The notes: a model not told the origin generated them from the sequence alone. A DNA stretch of 64,000 bases from an uncultured Afifella sp. (GCA_947259045.1 CAMYKZ010000028.1:1-64000), one strand, 5' to 3'; positions 25,024 through 35,149 are shown, counted from the stretch's first letter. Program-made: numbers and translations.

Positions 25024-28000
25024 CCAGTTCTCCGAGCAGGCTCGCCGCCACGGCGATCTTGGCGGTAGAGGCACGCCCGTCCAGCATGGCTTCGATCTTG
25101 TTGACGGTGCCGGCCACCTGGGCCGTGCGAGCCTCTTCCCATGCGGCAAGATCGACCTTGCCCTTGTTTGCCGCCAGCACCCTTTCCGTCAGCCTGCGCT
25201 GGGCGGAGGCCAGCGTATCCCGGGCCTTTTCCACTGCCAGGCGATCGTAATAATCGGTCGCCTCGACCTGCTTGGCAAGAACATCGATGCGGCCGAAGGC
25301 AAACCGGTCCGTGACGCCGTAATAGGCAGCGGCTGCATCGGCCAGCTTGCGTTTGGTGCGGTCGGCAACGAGCACGATATCGGCCCCGCGCGCCAGTGTC
25401 TGAAGCCGCGCCACATCCCGGGCGAGATCGGCCGGCACTTTCGCGGTCTTGAACCGGCTCTGCTTTTCCCGGATCCGGTTGGAGATGAATTTGGGCAGGA
25501 CACCATCGAGAATCTTGTCGAGGCTGGCGAAACTGTCGCGGTAATGATCGACCGCCTTTGCCAGCCCGCCGCTCAGATCAGCCAGGCGCAGATACCAGAC
25601 CAGGCTCTGGCACAGCGCATCCTGCACCGCCTGATAGAGCTCCAGCTGAACATCGCCTGAAATCCTGTTGTCGAGCGCGTCGATACGACCGTTCAGAGCC
25701 TGCAGGCCGAGACTGTCGCGCACGGCTGCAAATGCCCGTGCAATCTGCGCCGGACTGGCGGTCACCCGTTCGGCCGTGTCGACAAGCACCGTCGGGCCGC
25801 CGCGATTGACCAGAGAATTGGCAAGTTGGGTGGCGATGATCTCCCGCCGCAGCCGGTGGCCGGCAATGTCACCGGCGAATTTTTTCTGCATCCCGGCCGG
25901 GAAGTAACGCACCAGTTCGCGTTCCAGATAGGGATCGTCGGGAACCGTGCTTGCGATCAGGTCGTCAAACAGAACAATCTTGGCATAAGCCAGCAGCACC
26001 CCGAGTTCCGGCCGGGTCAGCGGTTCGCCCGCTGCCTGCCGCTCCGCAAGAACCAGATCGTCCGGTAATGTCTCCACGGCCCGGTCAAGCCGGTCGCGGG
26101 CCTCCAGATCCGCCATCAGCCTGGCCTGATTGGACAGGTGGCTCATGCCGCGCCGTTCTTCCAGCGACAGCGCCAGCGTCTGCTGGTAATTGTTGCGCAA
26201 GACCAGCTCGGCCACCTCGTCGGTCATTTCCCTGAGCAGCTTGTCGCGCGCCGGCATGGCAAGCTTGCCACTGCGCAGCGCCGGCGACAGGGCGATCTTG
26301 ATATTGACTTCGACATCAGAGGAATTGACGCCGGCGGAATTGTCGATCGCGTCGGAATTGCAGCGCCCGCCATGTTTGCTGAATTCGATCCGCGCCCGCT
26401 GGGTCATGCCCAGATTGGCGCCCTCGCCGATCACCTTTGCGCCGACCTGCGGCGCAGTGACCCTGATGGCATCATTGGCCTTGTCGCCGGCATCGGCATC
26501 GCTTTCCTCGGTGGCGCGGACATAGGTTCCGATACCGCCGAACCACAGCAGATCGACCTGCATTTTCAGGATCGCATTGAGCACCTCATTGGGTCGGGCT
26601 TCGCTCTTGTTGATCTGCAGCAGCTTTTTCAGCTCCGGCGACAGCGGTACGGATTTGTCGTGCCGGGAGAAAATGCCACCGCCCTTGGAGATCAGTTTCC
26701 GGTCGTACTCCTGCCAGCTCGACCGGTCCATATCGAACAGCCGCTTGCGCTCCACCCAGCTCTTCGCCGGATCGGGATCCGGGTCGAGAAATATATCGCG
26801 GTGGTCAAACGCGGCGACAAGTTTTATCGCCTTCGACAGCAGCATGCCGTTGCCGAACACATCACCCGACATGTCGCCGCAGCCGGCAACGGTGAACGGT
26901 TCCGTCTGGATGTCGCGGTCCATTTCACGGAAATGCCGTTTGACCGCTTCCCAGCCGCCCCGTGCGGTAATGCCCATGACCTTGTGATCATAACCGGCCG
27001 ATCCGCCGGATGCGAAAGCGTCTCCGAGCCAGAAGCCGCGGCCTTCGGATACGCCATTGGCGGTGTCGGAGAAGGTCGCCGTTCCCTTGTCGGCGGCGAC
27101 CACCAGATAGGGATCGTCGCCGTCATGGCGGACAACATTGACCGGCGGCACGACCTTGTCGCCGTCCAGATCGTCCGTCACCGACAACAGCCTGTCGATG
27201 AACTGGATATAGGCCTGGCGGCCGGCCTCAAATATTTCTTCGCGGCTGCCGCCGGCCGGCAGCTTCTTGGGATAGAATCCGCCTTTGGAACCGACCGGAA
27301 CGATCACCGCGTTCTTGACCTGCTGCGCCTTCGCCAGACCGAGCACCTCGACGCGGAAATCCTGCGGCCGGTCGGACCAGCGCAAACCACCGCGGGCCAC
27401 CGGCCCGAACCGCATGTGAACGCCGTCAACGTCCGGAGAATGGACGAAAATTTCGCGGAACGGCCTTGGTTTGGCAATGAACGGCAATTCGGTCGGGATG
27501 ATCTTGAATGTGATTGCAAGCGGCGGGATGCCATCCTCGTCGCGGGTGAAAAAATCCGTCCGCTGGGTGGCGGCGATCACCTGCAGGAAGCTTCGCAGGA
27601 TGGTATCGTCGTCCAGGCTGGTCAGATCGTTGAGCAATTGTTCTGTCGTGCGCTTTGCCTGGGCCAGAGCTTTGTCGCGGCCTTTCAGATCAGGCTCGAA
27701 GCGCGTCAGGAAAAGGTCGGCGAGGCTTCGTGCGATCCCCGGGTGGCGGCCGAGCGTGTTCCAGATATAGTCGGGCGAATAGGGCACCTGAGCCTGACGC
27801 AGATAGCGCCCGATGGCACGCAGCAGGGCCGCTTCGCGCCAGCTCAAGCCGGCTTTCAGAACGAGAGCGTTATAACCGTCATTTTCCGCCAGGCCGTCCC
27901 AGACCGCCATCACGGTTTCCCGGAGCCGGTCGCCCGACCGGTCCAGATCGACGGGGTCGGCGCCTTCCGTCTGCAAGGTCATGTCATGGATAAAGACCCG

Positions 28001-29821
28001 GGCGTTGTCGAGCGGATTGAGCCGGTAGGTTCGCTCATTGATGACCTGAAAGCCGATATTCTCCAACAGCGGCACACGCTGCGACAGGGGAATCGGCGAG
28101 GCGCGGTGATGGAACCGCAGGTTCAGACGATTTTCCACGCCGTCCTGGCCACTATAGAAATGCGCGGCGATGGCATCGCCCGACAGAAGGTCTTCGCTGG
28201 TTTCTATGTCCCGCACCGCATCCTCGGCAGTGAACGCCGACGTATAGTCGCTGCCGAAAGCACCGCGCCATGAGGCCAGAAGCGCCGGCGCACGGCTGTC
28301 GGCGACCGCCGATGTGATGGCGTCGGCCAAGCCGTCTTCCCAAGTCCGGGTGATCGACCGGACAAGCGCCTCGGCATCGGCCTGGTCCGGATCCTCGATG
28401 CCGGCATGGTCGCGGCCAATGACAAAATGCACCCGGGCCAGCCCGCCTTCCGGGAACGAGGGAAAATAAGCCGACACATGGCCGCCATACATTTCGGCCA
28501 GCGCCACGCCGACGCGCTCGCGGATCTCCGAGGAATAGCGGTCCCGCGGCACGAAGACGAGGATCGACACGAAGCGGTCAAACCGGTCGCGCCGCGCCAG
28601 GACCCGCACCCGCGGCCGGTCGTGCAACTGCAGGATTGCAAGCGCATTGTCGAAGAGGGTTTCCTCATCGGCCTGGAACAGTTCGGTACGCGGATAGCCT
28701 TCCAGAATGTTGAGCAGCGCCTTGCCGGAATGACTGCCGGCGTCAAAGCCTGCCCGGTGGACAATATGGTCCACCTTGCGGCGGATAAAGGGAATGCGCT
28801 GGACGGAACGGGTAAAGGCCGATGACGTAAACAGGCCGACAAGCCGCAATTCACCGCAGACCTTGCTGTCTTCGCCGAACAGCTTGATGCCGACGTAATC
28901 CATGTAATCGCGCCGGTGGACGCGGGATTTCACATTCGCCTTGGTAATGATCAGCGGATCCGGGCTGAGCAGGAAATCGCGGATCTCCGGTGTGATCGTC
29001 ACCAGTTCGTTGCCGCGCCGCAGCACCTTGACATCGGGATTGCTCAGTATGCCGAGCCCCTTGCCCTGGCTGTCTTCCAGCGTACCTTCCGCCAGGTCGC
29101 TGTAATAGGATTCACGCATGCCGAGAAAGGTGAAATTATTGTCTTCCAGCCATTCCAGAAAGGCGATGGTTTCGGCTGCGGCGCCGCCGGACACTTCCGG
29201 CGGGCTTTCGCGCAGATCCCAGATCGCCTTGGCCAGCCGTTCGCGCATCGCCCGCCAGTCCTCGGTGACGAGATGAATATCGTCAATCAGACTTTTCAGG
29301 CCGGCGATCAGTGCTTCCCGGTCGTCCTTGTCCCGGATCTGCGGCACATGCACCTGGATATAGGATTCGCGGGCATGATCGGATTGCCGGCCTGGCCTTG
29401 CGACGGCAAAATGCGTCAGCTGCCCCGCTTTGTCCCGATCGACTTCGAAGACGGGGTGTATCACCAGCCGGCTCCTGTGGCCCTGGCCGAGGATTTCGCC
29501 GAGCAGGGAATCCAGCAGAAACGGCCTGTTGGTGTTGAGCAGATGGATGACAGTAATCATCCGGCCGGCGGCATCCGGTTCGGCGAGGTCGGTCAACTCG
29601 ACATGCGGCTTGTCGCCCTTACGCCGGGCGATGATTCCGTAGGCCAGTTTCGCGATGGCGCTCAATGTTGTCGCCGGATAGGAAACGAGGTCCTCACCTG
29701 CCGCACCCTCATACAGCGCATCGGCGAAACTGATGATCATCACATCGGTTTTTTCCGCGGCCAGGGTTTTTCGGATCTGAGCAATCCGTTTCTTCTTTTC
29801 CGTGTCGAAACGGTTGGCCAT
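25013..29821 (-). CDS. gdhB: NAD-specific glutamate dehydrogenase, large (~180 kDa) type
   Basis: A 1602-residue enzyme of the large NAD-GDH family, which deaminates glutamate to 2-oxoglutarate and ammonia with NAD and serves mainly catabolism. The ~700-residue N-terminal regulatory part is followed by the catalytic core: PRPFREIFVHSPDVDGVHMRFG, VARGGLRWSDRPQDFRVEVLGL, VPVGSKGGFYPKK, AGCGDMSGDVFGNGMLLS and GANLGMTQRARIEF. The frame is open further upstream, but ATG 29821, preceded by GGGGAG about 7 bp away, gives the family N-terminus. The gene stands alone, divergent from a GST gene. The symbol is tentative. Confidence 0.95.
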   Translation of the reverse strand: MANRFDTEKKKRIAQIRKTLAAEKTDVMIISFADALYEGAAGEDLVSYPATTLSAIAKLAYGIIARRKGDKPHVELTDLAEPDAAGRMITVIHLLNTNRPFLLDSLLGEILGQGHRSRLVIHPVFEVDRDKAGQLTHFAVARPGRQSDHARESYIQVHVPQIRDKDDREALIAGLKSLIDDIHLVTEDWRAMRERLAKAIWDLRESPPEVSGGAAAETIAFLEWLEDNNFTFLGMRESYYSDLAEGTLEDSQGKGLGILSNPDVKVLRRGNELVTITPEIRDFLLSPDPLIITKANVKSRVHRRDYMDYVGIKLFGEDSKVCGELRLVGLFTSSAFTRSVQRIPFIRRKVDHIVHRAGFDAGSHSGKALLNILEGYPRTELFQADEETLFDNALAILQLHDRPRVRVLARRDRFDRFVSILVFVPRDRYSSEIRERVGVALAEMYGGHVSAYFPSFPEGGLARVHFVIGRDHAGIEDPDQADAEALVRSITRTWEDGLADAITSAVADSRAPALLASWRGAFGSDYTSAFTAEDAVRDIETSEDLLSGDAIAAHFYSGQDGVENRLNLRFHHRASPIPLSQRVPLLENIGFQVINERTYRLNPLDNARVFIHDMTLQTEGADPVDLDRSGDRLRETVMAVWDGLAENDGYNALVLKAGLSWREAALLRAIGRYLRQAQVPYSPDYIWNTLGRHPGIARSLADLFLTRFEPDLKGRDKALAQAKRTTEQLLNDLTSLDDDTILRSFLQVIAATQRTDFFTRDEDGIPPLAITFKIIPTELPFIAKPRPFREIFVHSPDVDGVHMRFGPVARGGLRWSDRPQDFRVEVLGLAKAQQVKNAVIVPVGSKGGFYPKKLPAGGSREEIFEAGRQAYIQFIDRLLSVTDDLDGDKVVPPVNVVRHDGDDPYLVVAADKGTATFSDTANGVSEGRGFWLGDAFASGGSAGYDHKVMGITARGGWEAVKRHFREMDRDIQTEPFTVAGCGDMSGDVFGNGMLLSKAIKLVAAFDHRDIFLDPDPDPAKSWVERKRLFDMDRSSWQEYDRKLISKGGGIFSRHDKSVPLSPELKKLLQINKSEARPNEVLNAILKMQVDLLWFGGIGTYVRATEESDADAGDKANDAIRVTAPQVGAKVIGEGANLGMTQRARIEFSKHGGRCNSDAIDNSAGVNSSDVEVNIKIALSPALRSGKLAMPARDKLLREMTDEVAELVLRNNYQQTLALSLEERRGMSHLSNQARLMADLEARDRLDRAVETLPDDLVLAERQAAGEPLTRPELGVLLAYAKIVLFDDLIASTVPDDPYLERELVRYFPAGMQKKFAGDIAGHRLRREIIATQLANSLVNRGGPTVLVDTAERVTASPAQIARAFAAVRDSLGLQALNGRIDALDNRISGDVQLELYQAVQDALCQSLVWYLRLADLSGGLAKAVDHYRDSFASLDKILDGVLPKFISNRIREKQSRFKTAKVPADLARDVARLQTLARGADIVLVADRTKRKLADAAAAYYGVTDRFAFGRIDVLAKQVEATDYYDRLAVEKARDTLASAQRRLTERVLAANKGKVDLAAWEEARTAQVAGTVNKIEAMLDGRASTAKIAVAASLLGELAGF

Positions 29822-30039
29822 GGTCGTCTCCCCATCACGGTTCGCCTCGCCGGGCAAACGCTTTTGCAAAGGATTACGCATGCAGACCGCCGACGCAAGC
29901 AAAGACTCAGGGACAGAGGGTTGAGTGAAATATTTCAGGTGAGATGGTGCCGCCGGTCTCGGGTTTCGCTGCCGAAAGATCTTTTCTTTAATTAACAATT
30001 ATGTTAAATAAATGATGCCAACCAACGGGAGATTTTCAA

Positions 30040-30666
30040 ATGTCACTGCAGATCATCGGCATTCCGCAATCATCCTTCGTCCGGGTCGTCCGCATGGTGG
30101 CGCATGAAAAGGGCGTCGACTACGAACTGATGCCGGCCATGCCGCATTCCGACGAAGTCAACGCCATTCATCCGCTCGGAAAGGTTCCGGTGATGCGCCA
30201 CGATCATGTCGAACTGGCCGAGTCGGAGGTGATTTCGCGCTATATCGACGATACGTTCGACGGCCCGGCGCTGATGCCGGCCGATCCTCTTGCTGCCGCC
30301 AAAGTCGATCAGTGGATCTCGATCATCACAACGGCCATCGATCTCACCATGATCCGCCACTATGTGCTGGAATATCTGTTCAACAAGGATGAGGACGGCA
30401 ATGTCGTGCGCAATCGGATCGACGACAGCGTGGAAAAGATGCCGGCCCAGTTTGCCGCACTTAACAAGGCCGTGGCGCCGGGTTACCTCGGCAGCGATGC
30501 GTTCACCGTGGCCGACTGCTTCATCGCGCCGATCCTGGCCTATGTCAGCATGTTTCCAGAAGGCCAGGCGCAGCTGGAAAGTTCAACGGCGCTGAAGGAC
30601 TATTTTGCCAGGATTTCAGAGCGCGACAGCTTCAAGGTCACGGAGCCGCCTCCGCCGCCATCCTGA
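30040..30666 (+). CDS. glutathione S-transferase family protein
   Basis: A 208-residue cytosolic GST. The N-terminal thioredoxin-fold domain has SSFVRVVRMVAHEKG (catalytic Ser candidate at 11-12), the cis-Pro in GKVPVM and the glutathione-binding AESEVISRYID. The C-terminal helical domain contains the capping box LGSDAFTVADCFIAPIL. The substrate class cannot be told from the sequence. The ATG at 30040 has GGGAG 9-10 bp upstream, and a very AT-rich promoter (TTTAATTAACAATT) precedes it. It is convergent with the membrane-protein array. Confidence 0.88.
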   Translation: MSLQIIGIPQSSFVRVVRMVAHEKGVDYELMPAMPHSDEVNAIHPLGKVPVMRHDHVELAESEVISRYIDDTFDGPALMPADPLAAAKVDQWISIITTAIDLTMIRHYVLEYLFNKDEDGNVVRNRIDDSVEKMPAQFAALNKAVAPGYLGSDAFTVADCFIAPILAYVSMFPEGQAQLESSTALKDYFARISERDSFKVTEPPPPPS

Positions 30667-30672
30667 CCGGGT

Positions 30673-31149
30673 CTACGGTCCGGGCGAATTCGTTTGCACC
30701 GGCTCGGCCGGGCGCGGGCTTTGTCTGGTGAAACCGGCGCTGCGGCCGGCAATCAGCCAATAGACAAATCCGCCGACCACGCCGGCCGCCGCCAGCATTT
30801 TCATGTCGGCCTGCAGTTCCGGGAAAATGTCTTCGATCGGCAGAACGGAACCGGACAGGCCGAGCAGCCCGCCGGCGGCAAGATAGATAAAGATCGAGCG
30901 CCAGCGGAACAGTTCCGCCAGCAGGATGAAGACAAAGGCCGGCACCGCGACGAAGACGGCGACGGCAATGCCGGCAACGCCGCCGGCGACGACGAACAGG
31001 CCGTCATTGTCAAAGGCAGCCTGATGGGCGAAGGCGCGCCAGCCGTCCGGCCCGCCGGCGAGCGCCAGCACCAGAGCCGCGCCGGCCGCAGCGCAGGCGA
31101 CGATGAAGCCGAACGGCAGAACCAGCAGGATACGGAAGATCGCGGTCAT
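30673..31149 (-). CDS. four-TM membrane protein, tandem family member A
   Basis: A 158-residue protein with four predicted TM segments and the C-terminal signature AAAGVVGGFVYWLIAGRSAGF, a looser version of the GG-x-x-AGH-x-FW motif found in the next three upstream genes. Its ATG overlaps the stop of the 26-codon mini-ORF (ATGA), which argues for this start rather than an upstream in-frame codon at 31290. The family is not recognised. It is last in the array transcribed leftward from rlmN. Confidence 0.65.
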   Translation of the reverse strand: MTAIFRILLVLPFGFIVACAAAGAALVLALAGGPDGWRAFAHQAAFDNDGLFVVAGGVAGIAVAVFVAVPAFVFILLAELFRWRSIFIYLAAGGLLGLSGSVLPIEDIFPELQADMKMLAAAGVVGGFVYWLIAGRSAGFTRQSPRPAEPVQTNSPGP

Positions 31150-31226
31150 GAAATTGTTGTTCCGGGAAAGGCATGTTTCCAGAACGTATGCCCGGCAACA
31201 AGGCCGCCGGCAAGGGCGGCGGTCAT
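31146..31226 (-). CDS. 26-residue mini-ORF, single C-terminal hairpin of the tandem membrane family
   Basis: The frame encodes MTAALAGGLVAGHTF then WKHAFPGTTIS and stops. Its ATG overlaps the stop of member B as ATGA, and its own stop overlaps the ATG of member A as ATGA. At the DNA level about 50 nt match the 3' end of member B at roughly 80% identity. It is either the remnant of a deleted family member that kept both coupling junctions, or a translated micro-membrane protein. Confidence 0.45.
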   Translation of the reverse strand: MTAALAGGLVAGHTFWKHAFPGTTIS

Positions 31227-31732
31227 CGGAAAATCCCGGAAACATCCGCCATCGGCGGAAAAGCCTGCTTCCAGAATATATGGCCGGCAACGAAGCCGCC
31301 GACCAGGCTCAAGACGATCGAAATATTTGCAAGGAACCCTTCCCGACCGGAGTGCGATACCGCGAAAAAATAGCTCAGTGTGAACCACCAGATGGCCATT
31401 GAAGACCCTGTTGCAATGGCCAGAACAATCTGTCGCGACCGGCCCGGATATTTTCGCCCGAGCTTCAGTGCCAGAACAGGCAGGAAGAAAAACACCACAA
31501 TGATCACGGTGCAATAGACGACCCAGACGACGAGGGTGAACGGAATGAACGGTCCTGATTGCCGCGGGCCTTCCATGGTGACAATGATCAGGGCCATGAT
31601 GGCCCAGGCAACGAAACCGCCGCTATAGACACCGAATATGAACCCCTGCACGGGTCTGGCAATCCGCGACCGCGCGGCCGCCGCGGCATTTCTGTCGCGC
31701 TGAGAGGCTGACACGCTCATGGGGCGGTTCAT
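31223..31732 (-). CDS. membrane protein, tandem family member B
   Basis: A 169-residue protein with a basic, Ala-rich N-terminus (about 1-28) and four predicted TM helices. It ends LVGGFVAGHIFWKQAFPP, the clearest form of the shared C-terminal signature. No catalytic motif or known family is apparent. It sits 133 bp after member C. The stop is fused to the start of the mini-ORF. Confidence 0.65.
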   Translation of the reverse strand: MNRPMSVSASQRDRNAAAAARSRIARPVQGFIFGVYSGGFVAWAIMALIIVTMEGPRQSGPFIPFTLVVWVVYCTVIIVVFFFLPVLALKLGRKYPGRSRQIVLAIATGSSMAIWWFTLSYFFAVSHSGREGFLANISIVLSLVGGFVAGHIFWKQAFPPMADVSGIFR

Positions 31733-31865
31733 GGGGGAATCTCCTGGTTAAATCGCAAAGGCCCAGATGGGCATTTTGAACGCGAGGCCCCGACCAGGGA
31801 GTGGCGGTATGATAATCGATAGCCGGATTTCCGGCAAGCGGGCCGCTGACATTCGCCGGATCCGG

Positions 31866-32360
31866 CTATTGGATGTTCTGCAACGGCTTCACCGCCCGCC
31901 GCCAGAACAGATGACCGGCAAACGCACCACCGGCGAGGCTTGAAACCACCGAAAGAACGTCAAGCGCTGCAATCCGCTCCGCAATTCCGTCCGACAAAGC
32001 GAAGAACAGGTTGACGCTGACCAGCGCGATCAGGGCCCCGGCAACCGGGCAAAGGACACGGTAGCCGAGGCCGGCAGTGCGAAACAGATTGTGCACGCCA
32101 ATTGCCAGCGGCGCGCCGATCAGCGCCATCATGCAGATCGGAATCAGGGCAATGAAATAGGAACTGATGGCGATCAGGATCATCACCACCACATCGTTGA
32201 AGGTCACCTGGGCCATGTCTGCGCCATCGGCTGCGACACTGCCGGCAAGATAGATGCTGTGGCCGACAAGGCCGCCGCCGAGTGCACTGAGGCCATAGGA
32301 CAGAACCGGGTTCAGGAGCCTGACCGGCGGTAGCGTCTTTTCGGATCTGGTGGCCATCAT
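31866..32360 (-). CDS. membrane protein, tandem family member C
   Basis: A 164-residue protein with four TM helices, including a segment ISSYFIALIPICMMALIGAPLA and the C-terminal signature LAGGAFAGHLFWRRAVKP. I place the start at the tandem ATGATG at 32360/32357, after the stop of member D; a longer frame from 32450 would overlap member D. Function unknown. Confidence 0.62.
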   Translation of the reverse strand: MMATRSEKTLPPVRLLNPVLSYGLSALGGGLVGHSIYLAGSVAADGADMAQVTFNDVVVMILIAISSYFIALIPICMMALIGAPLAIGVHNLFRTAGLGYRVLCPVAGALIALVSVNLFFALSDGIAERIAALDVLSVVSSLAGGAFAGHLFWRRAVKPLQNIQ

Positions 32361-32400
32361 GTCCGCGCAAACATGCCCCGGCGCAACGGGAAGATCAAAT

Positions 32401-32862
32401 TCAGCTTGCGGCAGCAAAAGTCGGACGGACCGAAATCCGCCAGAAGACATAACCTGCCACAGCGCCGCCGCAGCCCAATGCCGGGATCGTCACAAGCCAG
32501 ACCGGAAAACTGTTCCAGGACGTCGACAGGATGATCAGCCAGACGCCGATCAGCAGCGTCAGCGCCAGAGCGAGTATAATGTAGGAAGCTGCAGAAGTGC
32601 GGCTTGCCGGCGGGATCCAGCGGGTCGTCGCAAAGGCGAGCGGCGCGCCGATGACGCCAAAGGCGATCGGCAGTCCAACGCCGTAAACCGCGATCGTCAT
32701 TATCGGAACATTACCGGGGCCTGAAAAATTCGCCGAAGGGTCGCTCAGCCCGGACGCCATTGCATAAACAAAGCCTAGCAGACATGCGGTGACCAATCCG
32801 CCGCCGGCAACGGCGATCGCATAGCCGGTCAGCGGCTTGCGGAACTCATGCCGCGCTGGCAT
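32401..32862 (-). CDS. membrane protein, tandem family member D
   Basis: A 153-residue protein with four TM helices and the C-terminal signature [18 protein letters not shown]. Its start lies 17 bp inside the end of rlmN, so the array is probably co-transcribed with rlmN or has arisen just behind it. The [10 protein letters not shown] segment parallels ALIGAPLAI of member C. Function unknown. Confidence 0.65.
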   Translation of the reverse strand: MPARHEFRKPLTGYAIAVAGGGLVTACLLGFVYAMASGLSDPSANFSGPGNVPIMTIAVYGVGLPIAFGVIGAPLAFATTRWIPPASRTSAASYIILALALTLLIGVWLIILSTSWNSFPVWLVTIPALGCGGAVAGYVFWRISVRPTFAAAS

Positions 32863-34066
32863 CGGCGCTGTCCCGGTCGCGCTTCTTCATCCGCTGCGAG
32901 GCCGATTTGAGCTGGCCGCAGGCGGCGAAGATGTCACGGCCGCGCGGCGTGCGGATCGGCGAGGCGTAGCCGGCCCGGTTGACCACATCGGCAAAGGTCT
33001 CGATCTGCTCCCAGTCGGAACATTCGTGGCCGCTGCCGGGCCACGGATTGAACGGGATCAGGTTGATCTTGGCCGGAATGCCTTTCAAGAGCCGCACCAG
33101 TTCGCGCGCCTCGGCAAGCGAATCGTTGATGCCCTTCAGCATGACATATTCAAACGTGATGCGCTTGGCGTTCGACAGGCCGGGATAGGCGCGGCAGGCA
33201 TCGAGCAGTTCGGCAATCGGCCATTTGCGGTTGATCGGCACAAGCTCGTTGCGCAGATCGTCGCGCACAGCATGCATGGAAATCGCCAGCATGACGCCGA
33301 TTTCGTCGCCGGTGCGGTAGATGTTGGGCACATGTCCGGAGGTCGACAAAGTGATCCGCCGCTTCGACAGGCTGAGCCCGTCGCCGTCGGAGGCGATCAG
33401 CAGCGCTTCCTTGACATTGTCGAAATTATACAGCGGCTCGCCCATGCCCATCATGACGATGTTGGAGATCAGCCGCCCGTCTTTCGGTACGATCGCGCCC
33501 TGCGGGGTATGGGCATCGGGAAAATCGCCCAGCCGTTCGCGCGCCAGCAGGATCTGCGCCAGAATCTCTTCCGATGTCAGGTTGCGCACCATGCGCTGGG
33601 TGCCGGTATGGCAGAAGGTGCAGGTCAGGGTGCAGCCGACCTGGCTGGAAACGCAAAGCGTGCCGCGGCCTTCTTCGGGAATATAGACGGTTTCGATATC
33701 CACCGGACGGCCGGCGCCGCGGGCAGGAAACCGCAACAGCCATTTGCGCGTGCCGTCGACTGAGACCTGCTCTTCGACAATGTCCGGCCGGGTCAGCGCA
33801 AACCGGTTTGCCAGATCCTCGCGCAGTGCCTTCGACATGTTGGTCATCTGGGAAAAATCGGTGACGCCGCGGACATAGAGCCAGTGCCAGATCTGCGACG
33901 CGCGCATGCGAGCCTGCTTTTCCGGCACGCCGGCGTCGGCAAGTGTGGCCTGCAACCGCTCGCGGCCAAGGCCGATCAGCGACGGCTTTTCCGGCTCGCC
34001 CATACCCTGCGGACGGATACCCGCATCCAGATCGATCAGTGTTGCTGTCTCGCTCATGGAAGGCAT
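32846..34066 (-). CDS. rlmN: dual-specificity rRNA/tRNA adenine-C2 methyltransferase
   Basis: A 406-residue radical SAM enzyme that methylates C2 of A2503 in 23S rRNA and A37 in some tRNAs. The cluster motif CTLTCTFC (C-x3-C-x2-C), the preceding SSQVGCTL, the second active-site region with [13 protein letters not shown], and the C-terminal [16 protein letters not shown] with the methyl-carrying Cys are all present. Several in-frame starts exist (34099, 34066, 34057); I choose 34066. The 3' end overlaps the membrane array. Confidence 0.94.
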   Translation of the reverse strand: MPSMSETATLIDLDAGIRPQGMGEPEKPSLIGLGRERLQATLADAGVPEKQARMRASQIWHWLYVRGVTDFSQMTNMSKALREDLANRFALTRPDIVEEQVSVDGTRKWLLRFPARGAGRPVDIETVYIPEEGRGTLCVSSQVGCTLTCTFCHTGTQRMVRNLTSEEILAQILLARERLGDFPDAHTPQGAIVPKDGRLISNIVMMGMGEPLYNFDNVKEALLIASDGDGLSLSKRRITLSTSGHVPNIYRTGDEIGVMLAISMHAVRDDLRNELVPINRKWPIAELLDACRAYPGLSNAKRITFEYVMLKGINDSLAEARELVRLLKGIPAKINLIPFNPWPGSGHECSDWEQIETFADVVNRAGYASPIRTPRGRDIFAACGQLKSASQRMKKRDRDSADASAA

Positions 34067-34201
34067 ATAAGGACTTTCGCGCCGCATTGAAACAGCCAAG
34101 CACGCGGCGGCGCCGATATTGCCTTGCGGCGGTCAGCGCCTTATTTTCGTCGGTCTGTCATATTTATTGAGCAGGACAGCAACCCATCAGGGAGATTTGT
34201 A

Positions 34202-35107
34202 ATGAACGAGCACACACCGATCCGCCGCAAAACGGCAAAGGATTTTCCCCAGGAGCTTCTCGATCTCTACGATTATTACGCCCATGGCAAGATCAGCAAA
34301 CGCGAGTTTTTGGAAGGCGCGGCCAAGTTCACGATCGCCGGCGTCACGGCGGCGGCCTTGCTGAACGAGCTTTCGCCCGATTATGCCCTGGCCCAACAGG
34401 TGGCGCCCGACGATGCAAGCATCGAAACAAGCCGCATCACCTATCCCTCGCCGAACGGCCATGGCGAGGTCAACGCCTATCTGGTGCGCCCGGCCGGCAG
34501 CACCGGCAAGCTGCCGGGCGTGCTTGTGATCCATGAAAACCGCGGGCTGAATCCCTACATCGAAGATGTGGCGCGGCGCATGGGCAAAGCCGGTTTCATG
34601 GCGCTTGCCCCCGACGGCCTGACGTCAGTGGGCGGTTATCCGGGATCCGACGACGAGGGCCGCGATTTGCAGCGCACCGTCGACCGGGAAAAGCTGCTGA
34701 ACGATTTTTTTGCCGGCTTTGAATATCTCAAGGACAGGGACGACAGTACCGGCAAGGTCGGCGCGGTCGGTTTCTGTTACGGCGGCGGCGTGGTCAACGC
34801 CATCGCGGTCGCCTATCCGGAACTGGCCGCCGGCGTACCGTTCTACGGCCGCCAGCCCGCAGCCGAAGACGCCGCCGCAATCGAAGCGCCGTTGCTGCTG
34901 CAATATGGCGAGCTTGACGAGCGGATCAATGAGGGCTGGCCGGCCTTCGAGGCGGCGCTGAAAGCCGCCGGCAAGACCTATACGGCGCATATCTATCCCG
35001 GCGCCAATCACGGGTTCCACAACGATACGACGCCGCGCTACGACGCCGAAGCGGCGAAACTGGCCGAAGAACGGACAATTGCGTTCTTCAAGCAGCATCT
35101 GAGCTGA
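34202..35107 (+). CDS. dienelactone hydrolase family protein with export-signal-like N-terminus
   Basis: A 301-residue alpha/beta hydrolase of the dienelactone hydrolase (YghX-like) group. The Cys nucleophile elbow is GFCYGGG (Cys192), with the acid in GELDE (Asp239), His270 in ANHGFHND and Glu112 in HENRG, so the Cys-Asp-His triad is complete. Residues 30-64 ([18 protein letters not shown] then [14 protein letters not shown]) resemble a Tat signal, but with Lys-Arg instead of the twin Arg. GGGAG upstream fixes the ATG at 34202. Its substrate is unknown. It converges with glnK across a terminator. Confidence 0.85.
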   Translation: MNEHTPIRRKTAKDFPQELLDLYDYYAHGKISKREFLEGAAKFTIAGVTAAALLNELSPDYALAQQVAPDDASIETSRITYPSPNGHGEVNAYLVRPAGSTGKLPGVLVIHENRGLNPYIEDVARRMGKAGFMALAPDGLTSVGGYPGSDDEGRDLQRTVDREKLLNDFFAGFEYLKDRDDSTGKVGAVGFCYGGGVVNAIAVAYPELAAGVPFYGRQPAAEDAAAIEAPLLLQYGELDERINEGWPAFEAALKAAGKTYTAHIYPGANHGFHNDTTPRYDAEAAKLAEERTIAFFKQHLS

Positions 35108-35113
35108 CAGGAT

Positions 35114-35139
35114 AAAAGGCGGGGCAGAGGTGCCCCGCC
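35114..35139 (-). terminator. intrinsic terminator of glnK
   Basis: A perfect 9-bp stem GGCGGGGCA / TGCCCCGCC (35118-35126, 35131-35139) with a 4-nt loop. On the minus strand it is followed by TTTT, so it terminates the amtB-glnK transcript 11 bp after the glnK stop. It may also slow the opposing hydrolase transcript. Confidence 0.75.
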
Positions 35140-35149
35140 AATCTGATCC

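Noticed and set aside
26138-28273. 711-codon plus-strand open frame inside the NAD-glutamate dehydrogenase gene
   Set aside because: Antisense shadow of a confidently identified enzyme; no domain or ribosome binding site.
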